Shown: positions 29,886 through 34,296 of the stretch, piece after piece
How positions within the stretch are numbered: the stretch's first letter is position 1
How the letters are laid out: the number at the start of each line of letters is the position of its first letter
Assembly (NCBI GenBank): GCA_005239475.1
Contig: SPAX01000001.1
Coordinates: forward strand, 42,415-76,710
Direction: 5' to 3'
Length of the DNA stretch: 34,296 nucleotides
Source of the DNA: Nitrospira sp.
GTDB lineage: Bacteria; Nitrospirota; Nitrospiria; Nitrospirales; Nitrospiraceae
The notes under the pieces: generated by a model
Databases searched by the model: none
What the model was told of the DNA's origin: nothing
What the model saw: only the letters and a program-made list of their open reading frames with translations
Program-made: the position numbers and the translations under genes

Positions 29886-30917
29886 TCATTTATTGTAGAA
29901 CTCCCGATACCACTGCACAAATCGGGGAATCCCCTCCTCAATGGACGTCATCGGCTTGAACCCGACATCCCGTGACAGGTCCTCGATGTCGGCATAGGTG
30001 GCAGGAACGTCACCTGGCTGAATCGGCAGCAGCTTCTTCACCGCTTTCTTTCCTAACGCGTTCTCCAACACCTCGATAAAGTGCAGCAGCTCGACTGGCT
30101 GATGATTACCGATATTGTAGATCCGGGCCGGCGCTGAGCTGGTTCCGGGATCGGGCTTGTCACCGGACCAGGCTTGGTTCGGCGTGGCCGGATGATCGAG
30201 GGTCCGGATGACTCCTTCGACGATGTCATCGACATAGGTAAAGTCTCGTCGCATCTTTCCGTGGTTGTAGACCTCAATCGGTTTTCCCTCCAGAATCGCC
30301 TTCGTGAAAATGAAGAGGGCCATATCGGGCCTCCCCCAGGGCCCATAGACCGTAAAAAACCGCAGACCAGTGCAGGGAATCCGATAGAGATGCGCATAAC
30401 AATGGGCCATGAGTTCGTTGGCCTTTTTGCTGGCCGCATAGAGAGAGACCGGATGATCGACGTTGTCATGAATCGAAAACGGCATCTGGGTATTGCCGCC
30501 GTAGACGGAACTCGACGAGGCATAGACGAGGTGCCCGACCTTCGCGTGCCGGCAGCCTTCCAGAATGTTCAGAAACCCTTCGATGTTACTGTCCGTATAA
30601 GCATGCGGGTTCACCAACGAATAGCGCACACCGGCTTGCGCTGCCAGATGGACCACCTTCGCAATCGGTTCCTTGGCAAAGAGCCGGCGCATTTTCACCC
30701 GGTCGGCTAGATCGGTCTTGGTGAAGGAAAACTGCTTGAAGGGTTTCAGCTTCGCCAGCCGCGCCTTCTTCAGTCGCACATCGTAGTAGTTGTTGACGTT
30801 ATCGAGTCCAATCACCCGCTCGCCTCGCTCCAGCAACCTGGTCGCGGTATGAAAACCGATGAATCCGGCGACACCGGTGACGAGGATCGGGGCTTGCGGC
30901 CTGTTGCGTGTAGTCAT
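29886..30917 (-). CDS. UDP-glucuronate 4-epimerase-like NAD-dependent epimerase
   Basis: 343 residues, a short-chain dehydrogenase-type epimerase. The NAD motif is V-T-G-V-A-G-F-I-G (13-21). The catalytic pair is Y160 and K164 (YAASKKANE), with the serine in YASSSSVYG (132-140). The sequence [18 protein letters not shown] and the [15 protein letters not shown] segment are typical of UDP-glucuronate 4-epimerases of the CapI group, which make UDP-galacturonate for polysaccharides. Ugd in this window supplies the substrate. AAGGACTGACT precedes ATG 30917. It starts 2 bases after the MBL gene stop, so the two form an operon. Epimerase specificity is inferred from overall similarity. Confidence 0.88.
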   Translation of the reverse strand: MTTRNRPQAPILVTGVAGFIGFHTATRLLERGERVIGLDNVNNYYDVRLKKARLAKLKPFKQFSFTKTDLADRVKMRRLFAKEPIAKVVHLAAQAGVRYSLVNPHAYTDSNIEGFLNILEGCRHAKVGHLVYASSSSVYGGNTQMPFSIHDNVDHPVSLYAASKKANELMAHCYAHLYRIPCTGLRFFTVYGPWGRPDMALFIFTKAILEGKPIEVYNHGKMRRDFTYVDDIVEGVIRTLDHPATPNQAWSGDKPDPGTSSAPARIYNIGNHQPVELLHFIEVLENALGKKAVKKLLPIQPGDVPATYADIEDLSRDVGFKPMTSIEEGIPRFVQWYREFYNK

Positions 30918-30919
30918 AG

Positions 30920-32575
30920 TCAGTCCTTGTCGATGTATGGAGATGGTGTGGTGCGGCTATTGGCTTTCATAAACGGAGGCTCACCGTGGTCAAGCCGGTA
31001 GAGCGACAGGGGCGTCAGGGCTTCCCCGGTCGCCACCGGTTCCACCAACCCGTCGGTCGTGCGACGAAACAGATCCAACGCATGGCCGTAATGATACCCG
31101 CATCCATTCATGACGAGAAGTTCTTTGAGGGTTTCCGGCCGTTCCCAGTGGGCCGTCAGCAGCGCTGTGCGGGCGGGATTCCGTTGGCTGAACATGAACG
31201 AGAGATGGTCCGGATACCATTCTGCGCAGCCGGTGGCATACGACACGAAAAGCTTGGCCTGCGCCGCCGCACACACATCGGCAAGATACGCATTCGTGAG
31301 ATAGCCGTTTTCTCCCACATCGAGCCATTTCCCAGGGTGAGACAAGGGCGCGTGGGCCGCATGGCCACGGACTTCGAGCAGTTGTTGTTGTGAGGCAAAC
31401 ACCAGCGGGATCGGCCCATGCTTCTGCACGAGTGACTGGATCACTCCGTCCTTGAGCGCGGACTTGCCGCTATTCGTCGGCCCGCTGTCCGCATGCACGA
31501 GCACGTTATAGCCACGATCGGCGATAAGATAGCAGTTGCGCGGCATCTCCAGATCGCAGGGATCTTCGCCATAGAACGGCACGGAATAGACGGCCCCTCC
31601 TTCAAAGGCCCAACTTTCCCCATGCGCCAATTCGATCACGCGGCCAAATCCCAGTTCCCGCAAAAGCGACAGATAATCATAGGAGAGCGTGCGCCGATTT
31701 CTTCGGCTCGGCACGATGATCGGCGTGTCTTTGGGCAGGTGCAAGAGCGTGCGAGAATCCACATGATCGTCGTGATCATGAGTTAAAAAGACGGCAGCCG
31801 GTTTGGGCAGCAGCGATCCCCAAAGCGACGGGACGGAGGATTCCGCAAACCAGGGAAGCAGCCAGGGATCGAACAACAGCGCTTGGTCCCGTTGCCGATA
31901 CAGCAGCGCGGCATGGCCGAGATGGACCGTGTCTCTATCTTGTACGGTCTCGAACCAGCGGGACCTGACGGAGGAGGTGCTCGAGCTGACCAAGCACTCA
32001 TGCTGGTGAAGGGATTCGATCAATCGCGTGAGCATTCGTCCTCCATCTCGCCCCGAGGTCGCCACCACCGTTTTAATTTCGTCGGTTTGATGCGTGCCGT
32101 CCAAGAACCCCAAGACCTTTCCCACCAGCGGCCCCAACTGTCGCTGGTCGAACCCGATCGGAATCGCCTGCCGCTTCACGGAATGGAAGATCCGGAGCCC
32201 GCCGTTGATGACCGTGGAGGATTTGGTGGGATCGGTCGGAAACTCCCATTGAAACGTACCGTCCGGCTTCCGCCCACAATGAATGTGCTGCTGCAGATAG
32301 GGGCGGGCGCTGATCACCTCCGCATAGGCATCCTCCAATCGCCGCTGACGATTGGGATCGTCGAGCGGGGCCCGCTTGGAAAAGACATCGCTGATGGCCG
32401 TATCGATCGCGCTGGAGAGGAGGCCATGGGCTTCATGGAGACTCGCGACGACTTCGGGGGCCACCCCTGCAACAAATGGAAAGGGACCGGGAGGGTCCGC
32501 GCTCTCCAACTGAACCCAGACCCAGGGAGCAAGGCTGAGATATTGGCAGTGAGGCAAGCTGTTCCAGATGCCCAT
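30920..32575 (-). CDS. MBL-fold metal-dependent hydrolase with extra N-terminal region
   Basis: 551 residues. The C-terminal two thirds (from about 215) is a metallo-beta-lactamase fold: [20 protein letters not shown], then the metal motif H266-x-H268-x-D270-H271 in THDHDDH, then [10 protein letters not shown] with a later metal aspartate. It resembles the UlaG/NAPE-PLD-like branch. Residues 1 to about 200 are an added region; [20 protein letters not shown] (147-166) looks like a PqqD-type small helical domain. The substrate is unknown. AGGCC lies before the ATG. It is followed after 2 bases by the epimerase gene, which suggests a role in sugar or glycolipid metabolism. Confidence 0.82.
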   Translation of the reverse strand: MGIWNSLPHCQYLSLAPWVWVQLESADPPGPFPFVAGVAPEVVASLHEAHGLLSSAIDTAISDVFSKRAPLDDPNRQRRLEDAYAEVISARPYLQQHIHCGRKPDGTFQWEFPTDPTKSSTVINGGLRIFHSVKRQAIPIGFDQRQLGPLVGKVLGFLDGTHQTDEIKTVVATSGRDGGRMLTRLIESLHQHECLVSSSTSSVRSRWFETVQDRDTVHLGHAALLYRQRDQALLFDPWLLPWFAESSVPSLWGSLLPKPAAVFLTHDHDDHVDSRTLLHLPKDTPIIVPSRRNRRTLSYDYLSLLRELGFGRVIELAHGESWAFEGGAVYSVPFYGEDPCDLEMPRNCYLIADRGYNVLVHADSGPTNSGKSALKDGVIQSLVQKHGPIPLVFASQQQLLEVRGHAAHAPLSHPGKWLDVGENGYLTNAYLADVCAAAQAKLFVSYATGCAEWYPDHLSFMFSQRNPARTALLTAHWERPETLKELLVMNGCGYHYGHALDLFRRTTDGLVEPVATGEALTPLSLYRLDHGEPPFMKANSRTTPSPYIDKD

Positions 32576-32581
32576 AGTCGT

Positions 32582-32676
32582 TAGGCCTGAGGCGTAAGGC
32601 GTAAGGGGATCGCCTCTCCGTCTTTGACCTCGTTATTCTGCATCGTCTCACCCCTCACGCCTTACCCCTTACGTGT
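32582..32676. repeat. AGGCGTAAGG short-word hairpin, second copy
   Basis: CTGAGGCGTAAGGCGTAAGG on the left faces CACCCCTCACGCCTTACCCC on the right. The same words occur at 20953-21027. The right arm contains the stop codon and the last codons of the VOC gene (ACACGTAAGGGG-TAA). Confidence 0.7.
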
Positions 32677-33099
32677 GAACTCCAGCTTACTGACGGTAGG
32701 CTCGTACAACGCTTGAATGACATTTCCGTCGGGATCGGAAAAGTAAAAGGAATAGCTGCCGTCGCGATGCTGCTTCGGCGGTTTCACGACCTGCCCGCCC
32801 AGCTGCTGTATACGCGGCTCGACCTCCCGATACATCCGGTCGACCACTTCAGGGCTCTCAAGGATGACGCCGACGTGATCCAACAATTGCCCCTTCAAGG
32901 GCTGATACGCGGCGAGCTCGGACGGCGGAATCTGGTGTAAGGCAAAATTATCCGATCCGGAGCTGAAATACACATTGTCCGGGTCGGGCTCCCACATCAC
33001 CTTCATCCCCAACAACTGTTCATAGAACGTGCGAGAACGCGCGAGATTCGTGACGCGCAACGCCACATGGCGTAACCCTCGATGGAGCGGAGCACTCAT
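32662..33099 (-). CDS. VOC (glyoxalase/bleomycin-resistance fold) protein
   Basis: 145 residues from ATG at 33099, chosen because GAGGAT lies 7 bases before it; an ATG two codons upstream is possible. Two beta-alpha-beta-beta-beta modules are visible. Metal-ligand positions are H in GLRHVALRV, H in LLDHVGVIL, and E in IQALYEP. FYFSDPDGNVIQ is the hallmark of the second module. Members isomerise glutathione adducts, open aromatic rings or bind drugs; the substrate is unknown. It precedes the MBL-epimerase operon by 86 bases on the same strand, and a short-word hairpin lies between. Confidence 0.87.
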   Translation of the reverse strand: MSAPLHRGLRHVALRVTNLARSRTFYEQLLGMKVMWEPDPDNVYFSSGSDNFALHQIPPSELAAYQPLKGQLLDHVGVILESPEVVDRMYREVEPRIQQLGGQVVKPPKQHRDGSYSFYFSDPDGNVIQALYEPTVSKLEFTRKG

Positions 33100-33265
33100 A
33101 GCCATCCTCACTCGTGTCCGTATAGTAGGGAGCCACCTCGGCTCCGTCAATTGAAAATCCAAGGAACACAATCAGATCAGCCGGGGGCGACCAGACGGCT
33201 GCGCCTCCTCACCCGGCTATGATAGGATACGCACGTTTACGATCTTGAAGAAGGAGTCCACCCTG

Positions 33266-34105
33266 ATGTCTGTCCGACCATTGCTTGTTTCGACTGTGCT
33301 CTGTGTCCTGTGCAACATGTCCCCGCTCTTCGCAGCCGACCAACCGCCTCAGGCCCTGCTCACGCCACCGCTGGGCAAAGACGGCGCGCCGATGGTCGAG
33401 GTCACGGCCAGCTCGTTTCCGATGGGGGTCCCGCACGGAGACCGGGATGGCGGACGCGATGAGTACCCGCGCCATGACGTGTTTGTGGACACCTTCTTTA
33501 TCGACAAATTCGAGGTAACGAACGGTCGCTATCTGGAATTCGTCAAAGCCACAGGCCATCGTGTCCCACAGAACTCCAAGAACCCGACGCGAAACCTCTG
33601 GCAAGGAGACACCATCGCTGAATCACTGATCGACCGACCCGTGATCAATGTGGATTGGTTTGACGCCGAGGCTTACTGCACGTGGGCGGGGAAGCGCCTC
33701 CCGACCGAAGCCGAATGGGAAAAGGCGGCAAAGGGAACGGCCGATCGACGATTCCCCTGGGGTAACGTCGAGCCCACGGTCAAACATCTCAACTTCAATC
33801 AACGATGGATCGGCGAGAAGACCCTCATGCCCGTCGGGAGCTACGAAGCAGGCAAGAGCCCGTTCGGCGCCTACGACATGGCCGGCAACGTATGGGAATG
33901 GGTCAACGACTGGTACGACGCCCGGTACTACGAAAAGAGCCCGGCGAAGAATCCCAAAGGCCCTGACAACGGTGTCAAGAAAGTCATTCGGGGTGCCGGA
34001 TGGCAGAACGAGACCCCCACGGTTCGCATCTTTACCCGCGTGGACAGCGATCCGACGATTCGGAATGAATCGACCGGTTTCCGCTGCGCTGCTGATTCAA
34101 AGTGA
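33266..34105 (+). CDS. Exported SUMF1/FGE-fold protein
   Basis: 279 residues from ATG at 33266, with AAGGAG 9 bases before it. Residues 1-24 are a signal peptide (PLLVSTVLCVLCNMSPLFAA). The rest is one formylglycine-generating-enzyme (SUMF1/EgtB/PvdO) domain: FPMGVPHGDRDGGRDEYPRH, DTFFIDKFEVTNGRYLEFV, RPVINVDWFDAEAYCTWAGK, RLPTEAEWEKAA, and AYDMAGNVWEWVNDWY. The paired active-site cysteines of true FGE are not seen near the C-terminus (GFRCAADS has one), so sulfatase maturation is unlikely. No sulfatase gene is nearby. It probably acts in the periplasm as a binding or oxidising protein of unknown target. Confidence 0.88.
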   Translation: MSVRPLLVSTVLCVLCNMSPLFAADQPPQALLTPPLGKDGAPMVEVTASSFPMGVPHGDRDGGRDEYPRHDVFVDTFFIDKFEVTNGRYLEFVKATGHRVPQNSKNPTRNLWQGDTIAESLIDRPVINVDWFDAEAYCTWAGKRLPTEAEWEKAAKGTADRRFPWGNVEPTVKHLNFNQRWIGEKTLMPVGSYEAGKSPFGAYDMAGNVWEWVNDWYDARYYEKSPAKNPKGPDNGVKKVIRGAGWQNETPTVRIFTRVDSDPTIRNESTGFRCAADSK

Positions 34106-34107
34106 AG

Positions 34108-34131
34108 AATCTGTCGATCTGACGATCTGTT
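34108..34131. repeat. TGATCTG short-word repeat, second site
   Basis: ATCTGTCGATCTGACGATCT followed by GTTG repeats the word string of 28670-28770. It lies directly after the SUMF1-gene stop and just before a four-helix-bundle gene. Confidence 0.6.
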
Positions 34132-34136
34132 GAATT

Positions 34137-34292
34137 GTGAAAGACTTCGGCCCAACACAGGATCTGGCCAAGCGAACGAAGGATTTCGCGCTCAACATTA
34201 TCAGACTGTCCGGAGGGCTTCCTAAGACACCTGAAACTCGCGTGCTCGGACATCAGATTGTCCGATCTGGGACATCCGTCGCAGCCAACTAA
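34137..34292 (+). pseudogene. Four-helix-bundle (23S rRNA IVP/S23) gene with premature stop
   Basis: From GTG at 34137 the frame reads DLAKRTKDFALNIIRLSGGL, then PKTPETRVLGHQIVRSGTSV and AAN. This is the N-terminal half of the four-helix-bundle protein family found in 23S rRNA intervening sequences and as lone genes. The family normally continues with Y-R-E-A. Here the codon after AAN is TAA instead of a tyrosine codon TAC/TAT, and the next bases CGAG fit R-E. A one-base change thus truncates the gene at 51 residues. The window ends 4 bases later, so the rest is not visible. Confidence 0.75.
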
Positions 34293-34296
34293 CGAG

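Noticed and set aside
31883-32584. 233-codon plus-strand frame
   Set aside because: Antisense shadow of the MBL hydrolase gene; no ribosome site or family pattern.

Overview
The window looks like the chromosome of a Nitrospirota bacterium, most likely a Nitrospira. GC is about 58-60 % by eye, and genes are dense, with many short palindromic spacers. It carries a DsrE2/TusA sulfur-relay pair, a fused formiminotransferase-cyclodeaminase, a Rieske oxygenase of the PaO type, and a cupredoxin whose ligand region resembles nitrosocyanin. The taxonomic call is an inference from gene content. No rRNA, tRNA or CRISPR array was seen.

Layout. 0.3-3.2 kb: exported cupredoxin, CBS-pair protein, UDP-glucose dehydrogenase. 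3.4-10.4 kb: a minus-strand run of seven genes, starting with a degenerate exported phosphodiesterase-fold protein and a small exported protein and continuing with five HEAT-repeat proteins. 10.9-14 kb: two orphan proteins facing each other and a small basic protein flanked by a direct repeat. 14.2-16 kb: a lower-GC three-gene cassette led by a TIGR04255-family gene, next to a decayed fragment of the polA 3' end. 16.3-19.9 kb: DUF4177-like protein, DNA polymerase I, PGPGW-type membrane protein. 20.2-25 kb: small exported protein plus DsrE-like protein, then nth, rpsU, ftcD, tusA and dsrE2 on the minus strand. 24.8-28.6 kb: Rieske oxygenase, a free-standing exported Lon-type protease domain, and a Kef-type antiporter. 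28.9-34.3 kb: decayed HAD gene, exported protein, MBL hydrolase plus UDP-glucuronate epimerase operon, VOC protein, SUMF1-domain protein, and a four-helix-bundle gene with a premature stop.

The window is full of interspersed palindromes. I separate R1 (5 copies), R2 (4 copies), R3 (3 copies with a conserved core between arms that differ but stay complementary) and several short-word hairpins. In at least seven genes from three repeat families, the stop codon is the first triplet of the repeat or directly abuts it.

How genes may work together. Ugd makes UDP-glucuronate, and the epimerase at 29.9-30.9 kb could turn it into UDP-galacturonate for surface polysaccharide. DsrE2 and TusA form a sulfur-carrier pair, and a second DsrE-like protein is encoded 3 kb away. 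The HEAT operon and the TIGR04255 cassette have no established function. Together with the repeat system they are the best candidates here for undescribed biology.
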